Notes under the pieces: generated by a model | What the model was told of the DNA's origin: nothing | What the model saw: only the letters and a program-made list of their open reading frames with translations | Databases searched by the model: none | Translations under genes and position numbers: made by a program | Shown: in pieces, positions 1 to 8,579 of the stretch | Position numbering within the stretch: position 1 is the first letter of the stretch | Layout of the letters: each line of letters starts with the position of its first letter | Origin: Pseudohalocynthiibacter aestuariivivens | GTDB taxonomy: Bacteria > Pseudomonadota > Alphaproteobacteria > Rhodobacterales > Rhodobacteraceae | Assembly: GCF_011040495.1 (NCBI RefSeq) | Contig: NZ_CP049037.1 | Location: forward strand, 2,976,001-3,040,000 | Reading direction: 5' to 3' | Length of the DNA stretch: 64,000 nucleotides

Positions 1-83
1 AATGTAACCAGCAACCCATTGGCTACCATCAGCATCAGCATCCCAAGGAAGAGGGCCCAATTCTCGATAAGTGCGCGACGCAT
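1..83 (-). CDS. MFS-type membrane transporter, N-terminal fragment
   Basis: The first 27 codons of a gene that runs off the left edge on the minus strand. The peptide starts MRRALIENWALFLGML and continues as an unbroken hydrophobic helix, the way roseobacter MFS permeases begin. A GAGGG Shine-Dalgarno lies just upstream of the ATG. It is divergent from mcl1. Too little is present to infer a substrate; it could be another multi-pass transporter family. Confidence 0.55.
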   Translation of the reverse strand, partial: MRRALIENWALFLGMLMLMVANGLLVT

Positions 84-186
84 TTCGCCCTCTCGGGTTG
101 TTTATGCTGCAACCTGTCATGGCCTGATGTTGCGGCTCGCGCCTGTTACCGACACGAGCGTCGCGGATGAGGTATGCTGCGTCGCA

Positions 187-214
187 ATGCAAAATGCCGC
201 AGATGCAAAATGCC
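187..214 (+). promoter_or_regulatory. Direct repeat ATGCAAAATGCC x2 upstream of mcl1
   Basis: The 12-mer ATGCAAAATGCC occurs at 187-198 and again at 203-214, a 16-bp period, 75 bp before the mcl1 start and between divergent genes. The complementary core TTTTGCAT resembles the TTTGCAAA half-sites described for short-chain acyl-CoA regulators (PccR/RamB, ScfR family) in Rhodobacter. The spacing differs from the published X4 arrangement, so operator function is an inference. Confidence 0.35.
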
Positions 215-288
215 TTGCGCGCGACCGCGCAATTTAATAGCAACTAGGCGATGTTTTCCGCAATTTCCTTATCCGAAAGGCCCGCACC

Positions 289-1248
289 ATGAGCTTTCGC
301 CTGCAACCCGCTGCACCTGCCCGCCCGAACCGCTGTCAGCTATTTGGACCGGGATCCAACGCCAAGCTGTTTGAAAAAATGGCTGCGAGTGCAGCGGATG
401 TGGTGAACATTGATCTGGAGGACTCTGTCTCTCCGACGGACAAAGACAAAGCCCGTGCTCAGACGATCGACGCAATCAACACGGTGGACTGGGGCAACAA
501 ATATCTCAGCGTGCGGATCAACGGGCTGGATACTGGATGGTGGTACCGCGACGTGGTCGACCTGCTGGAGCAGGCAGGCGACCGGCTGGATCAGATCATG
601 ATCCCGAAAGTGGGCTGTGCAGCCGACATTTATGCCGTTGATGCACTGGTTACAGCGGTGGAACGCGCCAAGGGCCGTACCAAGCCGCTGAGTTTCGAGG
701 TGATTATCGAAAGCGCGGCTGGCATCGCGCATGTCGAGGAAATCGCGGCGGCCAGTCCGCGATTGCAGGCGATGAGCCTAGGTGCTGCGGATTTCGCCGC
801 CTCGATGGGTATGGCGACAACGGGTATCGGTGGAACTCAGGAAAATTACTATATGCTGCACGAGGGGCAAAAACACTGGTCCGATCCGTGGCACTGGGCG
901 CAGACAGCTATCGTTGCGGCGTGCCGTACGCATGGACTGTTGCCCGTAGATGGACCGTTCGGGGATTTTTCCGACGATGATGGGTTTCGCGCGCAGGCGC
1001 TGCGGTCCGCTACGCTGGGCATGGTCGGCAAATGGGCGATCCACCCCAAGCAGATCGCGCTGGCCAACGAGGTATTCACCCCGACAGAAGCGGCTGTGGC
1101 GGAAGCACGTGAAATTCTGGCGGCAATGGAAACAGCGAAGGCCAATGGCGAGGGTGCGACCGTCTACAAGGGGCGTCTGGTGGATATTGCCTCGATCAAG
1201 CAGGCCGAAGTGATCGTAAAGCAAGCTGAGATGATCGCGGCGACCTGA
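289..1248 (+). CDS. mcl1: L-malyl-CoA/beta-methylmalyl-CoA lyase
   Basis: Cytosolic Mg-dependent lyase of the CitE/HpcH family. It reversibly cleaves L-malyl-CoA to acetyl-CoA and glyoxylate, and beta-methylmalyl-CoA to propionyl-CoA and glyoxylate, the last carbon-splitting steps of the ethylmalonyl-CoA pathway. At 319 aa it matches Rhodobacter sphaeroides Mcl1 almost residue for residue as I remember it, beginning MSFRLQPAAPARPNRCQLFG. Expected active-site residues are present: Arg76 (SVRING), Glu141 (VIIESAAG) and Asp168 (SLGAADF). An AAAGG Shine-Dalgarno precedes the ATG. It stands alone, with a GC-rich hairpin downstream. It implies acetyl-CoA assimilation without isocitrate lyase. Confidence 0.96.
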   Translation: MSFRLQPAAPARPNRCQLFGPGSNAKLFEKMAASAADVVNIDLEDSVSPTDKDKARAQTIDAINTVDWGNKYLSVRINGLDTGWWYRDVVDLLEQAGDRLDQIMIPKVGCAADIYAVDALVTAVERAKGRTKPLSFEVIIESAAGIAHVEEIAAASPRLQAMSLGAADFAASMGMATTGIGGTQENYYMLHEGQKHWSDPWHWAQTAIVAACRTHGLLPVDGPFGDFSDDDGFRAQALRSATLGMVGKWAIHPKQIALANEVFTPTEAAVAEAREILAAMETAKANGEGATVYKGRLVDIASIKQAEVIVKQAEMIAAT

Positions 1249-1268
1249 CTAAGGTGTAATTTGATCGA

Positions 1269-1288
1269 GCGCGCCCGGAGGGGCGCGC
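1269..1288 (+). terminator. GC hairpin downstream of mcl1
   Basis: Perfect 8-bp stem GCGCGCCC/GGGCGCGC around a GGAG tetraloop, 20 bp after the mcl1 stop. It is strong enough to act as a terminator, but no T run follows it, so it may be only a 3'-end stabilising hairpin. Confidence 0.4.
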
Positions 1289-1451
1289 CCATTGTCATCA
1301 TTTGCGCCCGCGCAGGTTGGGCTGCCGTGACTGGCGTTGTGCGAACCGATGGCGCGCGCTGGGGTATTTTTGCCAAGAAAAAGCAGAGTGTTGGCGCTTG
1401 TATGCTGGGGCGGCGCGTCTCATATAGCGCGAGAGCAGCGAAGAGGGCAGC

Positions 1452-2246
1452 ATGACCGGGTTTCGGCAAAGATTGGATGCGTTTCTGGACCGGGCGGACG
1501 TCCGAAGAGTGATCATCGGGGTGATCGTGTTTAACGCGATCATATTGGGGCTGGAAACGGCGGATACGGTCATGGACCGTTTCGGCACATTGATTACGGC
1601 GCTCGATACGGCCTGCCTGATTTTCTTTGTCGTTGAAATCGCGGCCAAGCTGGTGGCGCGGGGGGGGCGATTTTTTCGAGAAGGCTGGAGCCTCTTTGAT
1701 CTGGTCATTGTGGGAATCTCTCTAGTTCCGGCGGGGCAGGGGCTATCGGCGCTGCGAGCCTTGCGGATATTGCGGGTGTTGCGGGTGATTTCGGTCGCGC
1801 CGAGCCTGCGCAGGGTGGTCGAAGGGTTCGTCACCGCGCTGCCGGGCATGGGATCGGTGTTCCTGCTGATGGCGATTATCTTTTACATCGGGGCGGTGAT
1901 TGCGACAAAACTCTTTGGCGCCGCCTTCCCGCAGTGGTTCGGAACGCTGGGGCGCTCCGGGTATACCCTCTTTCAGATCATGACGTTGGAATCGTGGTCG
2001 ATGGGCATCGTGCGCCCCGTGATGGAAGTCTATGTCTGGGCTTGGGCATTTTTCGTACCGTTCATCATGGTGACGACTTTTGCAGTAGTGAACTTGCTGG
2101 TGGGTCTGATCGTCAACTCGATGCAGGATGCGCACCATGCGGAGGACACCGCCAACACTGATGCCTATCGCGATGATGTGCTGGGACGTCTGGACGCCAT
2201 CGACAAACGGTTGGAGACGATGGCGCACCGAGACGCCGGGAAGTGA
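1452..2246 (+). CDS. Voltage-gated sodium channel, NavBac type
   Basis: Single-domain, six-helix ion channel forming a homotetramer in the inner membrane. The S4 sensor carries Arg102, Arg105, Arg108 and Arg111 at every third position. The pore filter TLESWSM (residues 178-184) is the sodium-selective filter known from NaChBac relatives such as NavMs and the Silicibacter channel; the following GIVRPVME is also typical. The 264 residues end in a short polar helix (about 228-260), which in NavBac proteins forms a four-helix bundle. A GAGGG Shine-Dalgarno lies just before the ATG. Family known: voltage-activated Na+ influx. Inferred role: excitability or Na+ handling in seawater. Confidence 0.93.
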   Translation: MTGFRQRLDAFLDRADVRRVIIGVIVFNAIILGLETADTVMDRFGTLITALDTACLIFFVVEIAAKLVARGGRFFREGWSLFDLVIVGISLVPAGQGLSALRALRILRVLRVISVAPSLRRVVEGFVTALPGMGSVFLLMAIIFYIGAVIATKLFGAAFPQWFGTLGRSGYTLFQIMTLESWSMGIVRPVMEVYVWAWAFFVPFIMVTTFAVVNLLVGLIVNSMQDAHHAEDTANTDAYRDDVLGRLDAIDKRLETMAHRDAGK

Positions 2247-2324
2247 TTGTACCAATCACATTTGTTGAATTGACGTGAGACGAATGCCGCCTAGTCTGCG
2301 CCCAGATGATGCGTGGAGCGCGAC

Positions 2325-3557
2325 ATGAACCGACCTGCCCCTTTGATGAACCCGGTTTTGATCGCCGCCTGTGTCATTGTCATGGTTTCCTTCTCAATCC
2401 GCGCGGCCTTTGGCGTGTTCCAGATCCCCATCGCCGAAGAGTTCGGCTGGCTCCGGGCAGAGTTCAGTCTGGCCATCGCCATTCAGAATCTGGCTTGGGG
2501 GATCGGTCAGCCGTTGTTCGGTGCCCTGGCCGAGAAAATCGGTGATCGTAAGGCCATCGTGATGGGGGCGCTGGTCTACGCGGCCGGGCTGGTGTTGTCG
2601 TCTTTTGCCGTCACGCCGGGTGAACATCAGGTCTATGAGATACTCGTCGGTTTCGGCATCGCAGGCACCGGGTTCGGCGTTATTCTGGCTGTGGTCGGTC
2701 GGGCCAGTTCGGACGAGCATCGCTCAATGAGCTTGGCGATTGCGACCGCTGCTGGCTCTGTCGGGCAAATCTTTGGTCCGCCGTTGGCCGAGGCGCTATT
2801 GGCTGTGACCAGTTGGCAGATGGTGTTCGTCATTTTCGCCGTGATGATCATGGCTGTGTTGATGGTATTACCGTTGATGCGCGCGCCCGCCCGCACCGGC
2901 TCCCCGCAGATCGAGGAAAGCATGGGCGCAATTCTGGGCAAAGCGTTGCGCGATCCCAGTTTTGCACTGATCTTCCTTGGGTTTTTCAGCTGCGGCTATC
3001 AGCTGGGCTTTATCACTGCGCATTTCCCGGCATTTGTGACCGAGATGTGCGGTCCGATTGATCCGGGTGGAATGCTGTATGGGATGGGGGTTACCAGCAC
3101 GTCGGCGTTGGGTGCAGTTGCGATTTCTGCCATCGGGTTCGCCAATATCGCGGGTACGCTGACAGCGGGGTATCTGGGTAAGAGGTATACGAAGAAGTAT
3201 CTGCTTGCTGGTATATACACGCTGCGTACCTTTATTGCTGCGGCATTTATCATGACGCCGATCACACCTGCGACGGTGTTGCTTTTCTCGGTCGGCATGG
3301 GGTCGCTCTGGTTGGCAACGGTGCCGTTGACCAGCGGGCTGGTCGCGCAGCTTTATGGGTTGCGCTACATGGGCACGCTGTATGGGATCGTGTTTTTCAG
3401 CCACCAATTGGGTAGCTTCATGGGGGTCTGGCTGGGCGGGCGGATGTATGACGCCTACGGGGACTACAACGCTGTATGGTGGATCGGCGTCGGTGTCGGT
3501 GCGTTCAGCGCGATAGTGCATCTGCCGGTCAAGGAAAAGCGGCTAGTGGCGGCGTAG
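2325..3557 (+). CDS. MFS transporter, oxalate/formate or monocarboxylate-like
   Basis: About twelve hydrophobic segments over 410 aa, with the paired six-helix layout of the major facilitator superfamily and the loop-2 signature GDRKAIVMG near residue 80. The overall look (PIAEEFGWLRAEFSLA near the N-terminus, HQLGSFMGVWLGG near the C-terminus) resembles the monocarboxylate/oxalate-formate antiporter branch; the substrate cannot be told. An in-frame GTG at 2313 would add four residues, but GGAG at 2315-2318 sits six bases from the ATG at 2325, which I prefer. The TAG stop lies inside a REP-like palindrome. Confidence 0.92.
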   Translation: MNRPAPLMNPVLIAACVIVMVSFSIRAAFGVFQIPIAEEFGWLRAEFSLAIAIQNLAWGIGQPLFGALAEKIGDRKAIVMGALVYAAGLVLSSFAVTPGEHQVYEILVGFGIAGTGFGVILAVVGRASSDEHRSMSLAIATAAGSVGQIFGPPLAEALLAVTSWQMVFVIFAVMIMAVLMVLPLMRAPARTGSPQIEESMGAILGKALRDPSFALIFLGFFSCGYQLGFITAHFPAFVTEMCGPIDPGGMLYGMGVTSTSALGAVAISAIGFANIAGTLTAGYLGKRYTKKYLLAGIYTLRTFIAAAFIMTPITPATVLLFSVGMGSLWLATVPLTSGLVAQLYGLRYMGTLYGIVFFSHQLGSFMGVWLGGRMYDAYGDYNAVWWIGVGVGAFSAIVHLPVKEKRLVAA

Positions 3558-3575
3558 GCCCGGCTTTAGCCCGGC
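3553..3575 (-). repeat. REP-like palindrome, copy 1
   Basis: Read on the minus strand: GCCGGGCT-AA-AGCCGGGC-CTACG, one base short of a perfect 8-bp stem, with the same CTACG tail as the copies at 23366 and 36036. It lies between convergent genes. Its CGTAG end supplies the TAG stop of the upstream MFS gene, and the TAA of the opposing hydrolase gene also falls inside it. Confidence 0.6.
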
Positions 3576-4501
3576 GCCCTGTCCGGCCGGATGAGATGAT
3601 CGCGCAGGACGGCCACGACGGCGTCATCGTCGGTATAGGGCAGGGTATGGCCCGCCCCGTCAATTACCACGCTTGTGGCGTGTGGATTCAGAGCGGCGAG
3701 CGTGTCACGGCCGACGAGCGGAATCACGTCATCCTCTTCGCCCCAGATGGCAAGCGTCGGCACAGCGGCGGTGGCGATCGCGCGGTGCGCATCGTCCAGA
3801 GGGGCATCGAGGATACCGCGCAAGGATGACAGCACAGCAGGCAGGAAGCCACGATCATTGATCTGATTCACCTGCACATCCGTGATACCGGCGATTGAAC
3901 TGGGTATGCTGCGTTCAGCATTGCAGGCACGCCGCATTGAGCGTGCATAGACCGTCAGCATCAGCCATTTGCCCAGCAAGCCGGTATTGGCGATGATCCG
4001 TGAGGCCGGGCCGAGGTCGTGGCCCAGCCCGGCGGGCGCGATCAGCACGATCTGGCGTAGTTGGTCCATATGACGCGCGGCAAAGGCGGGCACGATTGCG
4101 CCGCCCATAGAGTAGCCCAGCAGCGTGATCTTGGGGTGGGTGCCTAGTTCGGATAGTAACTCTTCCAGTTGGCGGGCAAAGAAATCGGCATCTTGCAGGC
4201 CGCGCGCCCGGTCCGACAGACCGCGCCCGTAGAGGTCATAAGTCAGGACGCGAAACCCCATGTCGACCAGCGCATCGGCGATCCGGTCCCAGACCAGACT
4301 CGGAGTGGTCAATCCATGCACGCAAACGGCGATGGGTGCATCCACTGGCCCCCGCCAGCGATAGTAAGTGGTCCCGCGCGACAGGATGGCGAAATCGCCC
4401 GGGGCAGTGTCCTTTCGCGCGGATGAGATCGGAGGGCGCAGCGCCTCGCGAAGGAAGGGAGCAACGGCGATACACGCGAGCAGCCCGAGCAGCCAATTCA
4501 T
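3566..4501 (-). CDS. Alpha/beta hydrolase
   Basis: 311-aa alpha/beta-fold hydrolase. The first 15 or so residues are hydrophobic and probably anchor it in the membrane. Oxyanion-hole motif VHGLTTP is near 61, the nucleophile elbow GYSMGG gives Ser131, the acid is Asp257 or Asp258 (GEEDDV) and the base is His285 (GAGHTLPY). The ester substrate is unknown. A start at 4501 gives an ATGA overlap with the preceding cyclodeaminase-like gene, so it is last of four translationally coupled genes (EamA, HAD, OCD-like, hydrolase). It ends head-to-head with the MFS gene. Confidence 0.9.
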   Translation of the reverse strand: MNWLLGLLACIAVAPFLREALRPPISSARKDTAPGDFAILSRGTTYYRWRGPVDAPIAVCVHGLTTPSLVWDRIADALVDMGFRVLTYDLYGRGLSDRARGLQDADFFARQLEELLSELGTHPKITLLGYSMGGAIVPAFAARHMDQLRQIVLIAPAGLGHDLGPASRIIANTGLLGKWLMLTVYARSMRRACNAERSIPSSIAGITDVQVNQINDRGFLPAVLSSLRGILDAPLDDAHRAIATAAVPTLAIWGEEDDVIPLVGRDTLAALNPHATSVVIDGAGHTLPYTDDDAVVAVLRDHLIRPDRAPG

Positions 4502-5415
4502 GTTGCCGCTTGCCACGCGTCCAGAATGTAACGGCTTGTTATCAGGTCCAGATGCGCGCCGCCGCCATTCTTGAACAGGGTGATCTCATCCTCGGACTTG
4601 CGTTTGAATTTTTCCGGTTCATAGTAATCAGCCTGCAGATCGCTGCGGGCGATCACACCCGCCTCCAGCGGGATCTTGATTTCGCCGATATGGCCAACCG
4701 TGGTGTCGTAGCTGTCCACGAAGATACGCGCGCGGGTCAGGGCTTTATCGTCCACTTCGCGCATGTCGGGGCGGTAGGCACCAATGAGGTCGATATGTTG
4801 GCCGGGCTGGAACCAGTCGCCACACATTACTGGCTGTGTGCTCATCGTGGCGGAGGTGACGATATCTGCATCGCGGATTGCGGACTCCAGATCGTCGGCG
4901 ACAGCCAATCCGGGACAGTCCTCTACCATCGCTTCGGCGTTTGCGCGGGTGCGGTTCCAGACGGTGAACGTGGCGTCCGGGAAGCCAGCGGAATAAGCCT
5001 GCCACAGGTTGCGGCCAACGGTGCCTGCCCCGACGATCAGGATATGTTTGCTGTCCGGGCGTGCGAGGCGGCGCGCGGCACACAGGCTGTCGCCTGCGGT
5101 TTTCCATTTGGTCACAAGGTGAAAGTCAATGATCGCCGCCAGCGTGCCGGCCGCATCGTCGAAGAGGCTGACCGCGCCGTTGATCATGGGCGCGCCCTTA
5201 TCGGGATTGCGCGGAAAGATGGTGGCGGATTTCACCGCAAGTCCCATACCGTCGATCCAGGCCGACCGGCTGAGCAGTGTATCGGGGTCTCGGTAGAGAA
5301 AAGTATCGCCAATCTCGGCTTTTGGCAGAAGGTGCCCGTGTTCGAACGCATCACACAGACCCAGCCAATCGAGGTTGGTCTCGCCTTCGTCAAAGGGGAT
5401 CATCGTGATGCTCAT
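4498..5415 (-). CDS. Ornithine cyclodeaminase / mu-crystallin family protein
   Basis: 305-aa NAD(P)-dependent protein of the OCD/mu-crystallin fold. Lys62 (AVKS) and the TKWKTAGDS segment (residues 102-110) are substrate-side motifs of the family, and GAGTVG (129-134) begins the Rossmann domain. Members include ornithine cyclodeaminase, alanine dehydrogenase and ketimine reductase, so the exact reaction cannot be assigned. The ATG at 5415 overlaps the HAD stop as ATGA, which decides this start over a longer frame reaching 5457. Neighbours suggest a small catabolic or detoxifying operon with its own exporter. Confidence 0.88.
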   Translation of the reverse strand: MSITMIPFDEGETNLDWLGLCDAFEHGHLLPKAEIGDTFLYRDPDTLLSRSAWIDGMGLAVKSATIFPRNPDKGAPMINGAVSLFDDAAGTLAAIIDFHLVTKWKTAGDSLCAARRLARPDSKHILIVGAGTVGRNLWQAYSAGFPDATFTVWNRTRANAEAMVEDCPGLAVADDLESAIRDADIVTSATMSTQPVMCGDWFQPGQHIDLIGAYRPDMREVDDKALTRARIFVDSYDTTVGHIGEIKIPLEAGVIARSDLQADYYEPEKFKRKSEDEITLFKNGGGAHLDLITSRYILDAWQAAT

Positions 5416-6032
5416 TTCGCTTGCTCCTCGGTCAACAGTCCAGCGTCGACCAGACACTGCGCAAATCCAGCGGGACTGTCAAAGAGGTGGGTCTGCCATC
5501 CGCGGGCGCGTGCGGCGGCGATATTGTCGGCCCGGTCGTCGGTGAATAGCAGCCGGGACGCCGGGATACCGCAATCATCCTCGACGGCGGCGTAGATCGC
5601 AGGGTCGGGTTTAATCAAGCCCATCTCGCCCGAGATATAGTGGCGATCAAACGAGGTTAGAAACGGAAACGCGGCGCAACTGACAGGAAAGTTTTGCGCG
5701 CCGAAGTTTGACAAGGCAAAGACGGGTATGCCGTTGGCCTTGAGCGCCGCCAGCAACCGAACCGAATGAGGAATGGATGGTTGCGCCAGATCGCTCCAGT
5801 TATCGCGTGCCATTCTGATCGCACTTTCCCAGCCGGGATAGGCCAGCGCCATACTCTCTACCGTGGCAGAGAAATCGGCCCCGGCATCTATACGGTCCAT
5901 CATCTCGTAAAACGGTACATCGGCAAAGAAAGCCTTGCGCGCTATCGTGCCGATCTGTGCATCAAAGAACCGCTCAGGCTGCCATTCAATCAGCACATTG
6001 CCAATGTCGAAAATCACTGCATCACTTAGCAT
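5412..6032 (-). CDS. HAD-superfamily phosphatase, YihX-like
   Basis: 206-aa HAD hydrolase, subfamily IA. Motif I is FDIGNVL with Asp9; the usual second Asp is replaced by Asn-Val, a variant seen in YihX-type sugar phosphatases and epoxide-hydrolase N-terminal relatives. Motif II is ALSNFG (Ser), motif III the Lys of LIKPDPA, and motif IV FTDDRADN. The cap is small and alpha-helical. It is three bases downstream of the EamA gene and overlaps the next gene by ATGA. Substrate unknown. Confidence 0.88.
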   Translation of the reverse strand: MLSDAVIFDIGNVLIEWQPERFFDAQIGTIARKAFFADVPFYEMMDRIDAGADFSATVESMALAYPGWESAIRMARDNWSDLAQPSIPHSVRLLAALKANGIPVFALSNFGAQNFPVSCAAFPFLTSFDRHYISGEMGLIKPDPAIYAAVEDDCGIPASRLLFTDDRADNIAAARARGWQTHLFDSPAGFAQCLVDAGLLTEEQAK

Positions 6033-6035
6033 GCG

Positions 6036-6995
6036 TTACCTGCGCGGTTGGGGTCGGGGCAGTGTGGAACCGTTGGTTTCGCTCCACAGAAGGTAAAAAC
6101 CCGACCCAATAATCAATGCGATGCCCGCCCAGGCGTTTGGCTGAGGCCAAGTTCCGAACACCGTCACCCCCCACATGATCGCCAGCGGCATGGCGATGTA
6201 TTCAAACGGCGCGGCAAAGGCGGCCTCGCTCAGGCGATATGCCTGACTGACAAGAACCCCCCCGACGACCCCGGTGATCCCGAGCATGATGATGATGACA
6301 ATATCGTCGGGTTCCAGTGGCTGCCACGCCCGCAGCAGGAACGCGAGCGACGGATGCGCAGAGTCAGCATAACGCCCATCGCCCAGTAGCAGCCCAAAGG
6401 TGGAGCTGGCGACGATAAAGGTCAGCAGGATGTAGAACGCCATCGTAGCGGCGCTTTCGGTTGCGCGGATGCGCCGGGTTATCATGTGCATCGACCCGTA
6501 CAGGATCGCGGCCAGCGCGGGTAGAAACGAGGCCACCTGAAAGGCCGATGTCCCCGGCTGCACAATCACCAGCACCCCTGCGAACCCTATCGCAATGGCC
6601 ACCCAGCGGCGCGGCGCGACTGTTTCGCCGAGCACCAGCACTGACATGACCGCGATCGCCATGGGCGATACAAAGAAGACCGCAATTGCATCTGCGATGG
6701 GCATGGCTGCGAGCCCCAGAAAAAGGCTCATGTTGGCAAAGACGACGAACGAGCCGCGCAGCAGGTGCGCGCGCAGGCGTCGGGTGCGGATCAGGGAAAA
6801 CCCACCGTTGAAAGGCATGATGAAACACAGGAAAAACACCATGCCCACCACCGAGCGATAGAGCACGACCTGATGCAGCGCGTAATGGTCGCTCAGGAAC
6901 TTTATGCCCATGTCGTTGAACGAAAAACACACCATCGCAGCCAACGCAAAAAGCGCGCCGATGCTGTTGTTCCGCTTGACCATTTCGGCCGTCAT
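6036..6995 (-). CDS. EamA/DMT-family transporter
   Basis: Ten-helix drug/metabolite transporter with two EamA repeats over 319 aa. The first repeat starts ALAAMVCFSFNDMGIKFL, a phrase common in roseobacter DMT permeases. I place the start at the ATG at 6995 (MTAEMVKRNN), where an AAAGG lies about ten bases upstream; a longer frame to 7043 begins with an unconvincing leader. It is the first gene of the EamA-HAD-OCD-hydrolase operon. Substrate unknown; amino acids or metabolite efflux are typical. Confidence 0.88.
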   Translation of the reverse strand: MTAEMVKRNNSIGALFALAAMVCFSFNDMGIKFLSDHYALHQVVLYRSVVGMVFFLCFIMPFNGGFSLIRTRRLRAHLLRGSFVVFANMSLFLGLAAMPIADAIAVFFVSPMAIAVMSVLVLGETVAPRRWVAIAIGFAGVLVIVQPGTSAFQVASFLPALAAILYGSMHMITRRIRATESAATMAFYILLTFIVASSTFGLLLGDGRYADSAHPSLAFLLRAWQPLEPDDIVIIIMLGITGVVGGVLVSQAYRLSEAAFAAPFEYIAMPLAIMWGVTVFGTWPQPNAWAGIALIIGSGFYLLWSETNGSTLPRPQPRR

Positions 6996-7097
6996 AGCAT
7001 GCCTTTGAGGTTGGAGGAGGCGCGAAATGCACCGTGTTGCCAATGCCCAGAAAGCGTGAGTGTACGAAGATTGTAAAGCCTTTGTCGGCGTTTGCGA

Positions 7098-8012
7098 TCA
7101 GTTCTCTGCGCTCAACGCGGTCGCGATCGCGTTGAGGTGCCTCGCATCGGTGCCGCAGCAACCGCCAAAAACCCGCAGATTTCTATGGTCTGAGGAGAGT
7201 GCCGCGATCTGAACGCCTAGGGCTTTGGGATCGCCAGCGTCCAATTTGGTTGCCGCATCCAGTTCTGCATGGCTGCAACGCGAGGCATTAGCCACGATGC
7301 CACCAAGTCTTTGCTGCCACGCGCCGCCATCCAGCACATGTGCAAAATGTTCGGGGTGGGCGCAGTTGATCATGTAGAATGCTGCACTGCCGTCAGTGGC
7401 GTCATCACAGGCCGCCATGGCATCGCAGAGTGCCATACCATCCGGCAATCGGCCGTCGGTTTCGACCGTGAATGAGAGGACCACGGGTGTTTCCGCAGCC
7501 TGAGCTGCGCGCGCGATCCCGATCGCTTCTGCGACATAGGCCAATGTGAACGCTCCGATCATGTCCACACCGCGCAGCGCGTTGATCTGTCGGGTGTGAT
7601 AGGCGCATGCAGTATCGGCATCCATCTGTTCAGAGGGGGCATAGGCGTCATCGCGTGGGCCGATATTGCCGCTGATCAATACATGGTGCTCGCTCGCCGT
7701 GCGGTCCTCGCGCAGGAGTGTGACCGCCTTTGCATTGATCCTGTCCAATGCCTCGGCATCATATCCCAGCGCGGCGGCGCGATCAGTGTTTGCCATCCAA
7801 GTCGGTGTTTCAAGGATCGCGCCCATTCCGTTAGCCGTGGCTATTGCGATTTGTGCCTTGGCGTAGCGCCGCAGCAGCGCACGCCCGTCCTCGGTTTCGA
7901 CCTTTGGATAAAGGCTGAACTCTGGCAGGTCGATGCCGTGATTGAAGATCAGATCGGTTTCGATACCGACGTAGCTGAGGTAGAGTAACTCTGGTCGTAG
8001 CAACGGGGGCAT
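7098..8012 (-). CDS. Homocysteine S-methyltransferase family protein
   Basis: 304-aa zinc-dependent methyltransferase of the MmuM/BHMT family. The zinc triad is Cys217 (INCAHPEHF) and Cys285-Cys286 (GGCCGTD); GIETDLIF near residue 17 replaces the more usual DGG(M/T)GTEL strand. Family reaction: methyl transfer from S-methylmethionine, betaine or a related donor to homocysteine; the donor is not clear here, and roseobacters use several members in sulfonium metabolism. AAGGA lies upstream of the ATG. No S-adenosylmethionine riboswitch was recognised in the short leader. Confidence 0.85.
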   Translation of the reverse strand: MPPLLRPELLYLSYVGIETDLIFNHGIDLPEFSLYPKVETEDGRALLRRYAKAQIAIATANGMGAILETPTWMANTDRAAALGYDAEALDRINAKAVTLLREDRTASEHHVLISGNIGPRDDAYAPSEQMDADTACAYHTRQINALRGVDMIGAFTLAYVAEAIGIARAAQAAETPVVLSFTVETDGRLPDGMALCDAMAACDDATDGSAAFYMINCAHPEHFAHVLDGGAWQQRLGGIVANASRCSHAELDAATKLDAGDPKALGVQIAALSSDHRNLRVFGGCCGTDARHLNAIATALSAEN

Positions 8013-8053
8013 GGTATCTGATCCTTGTGTGACGACACCTCAATACCACAAAT

Positions 8054-8500
8054 CTAGACAGACGTTGCGCGCAGGGCCCGTTCCAACGCATCCAGAAACC
8101 GCGAGCGGTCTGCCTTGGTGAACCCTTTGCCGCCGCCCTGACGAAACGGGTCTGCCGCGCGAATGTCTGCCATCAGGTCACGGGTGGCGAGGATGTTGCC
8201 GATGTTTGCTTCGGTTAACGCTTCGCCGTTGTGCTTTAGCACGCGGGCACCAGCGGCCACGCATTTGGCCGCCAGAGGGATATCGCCGGTGATCACAACA
8301 TCACCGGGTCCGGCGCGATCAGCGATCCACATATCGGCCACGTCGGGGCCATCGGGCACGATCACATTATCCACCAGAGGATTTTGCGACGGGCGCAACC
8401 CACCATTCGAGACGATGAACATCTGCACCTTGTGGCGGGTGCCCACGCGTTCGACCTCTTCCTTTACAGGGCAGGCATCGGCGTCGACATAGATGGGCAT
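8054..8500 (-). CDS. YaiI/YqxD family protein (DUF188)
   Basis: 148 aa starting [16 protein letters not shown], the hallmark N-terminus of the UPF0178/DUF188 family, a NYN/PIN-like domain with clustered acidic residues (Asp5, Asp7). The segment [14 protein letters not shown] near residue 75 is also diagnostic. AGGAG is eight bases before this ATG; the frame stays open upstream to 8650, but that part is not family-like. Biological function is unknown; a nuclease activity is suspected from the fold. Confidence 0.93.
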   Translation of the reverse strand: MPIYVDADACPVKEEVERVGTRHKVQMFIVSNGGLRPSQNPLVDNVIVPDGPDVADMWIADRAGPGDVVITGDIPLAAKCVAAGARVLKHNGEALTEANIGNILATRDLMADIRAADPFRQGGGKGFTKADRSRFLDALERALRATSV

Positions 8501-8579
8501 CGCTGGCTCCTGATTGGGACGAGAAAACTCTTCGGATTTTCTGCCGTCATTTTCTCCGGCGAGGAGAATCGCAAGGGGA

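Noticed and set aside
4336..5595. 419-codon open frame on the plus strand
   Set aside because: Runs antisense through the hydrolase, cyclodeaminase and HAD genes and crosses their boundaries.
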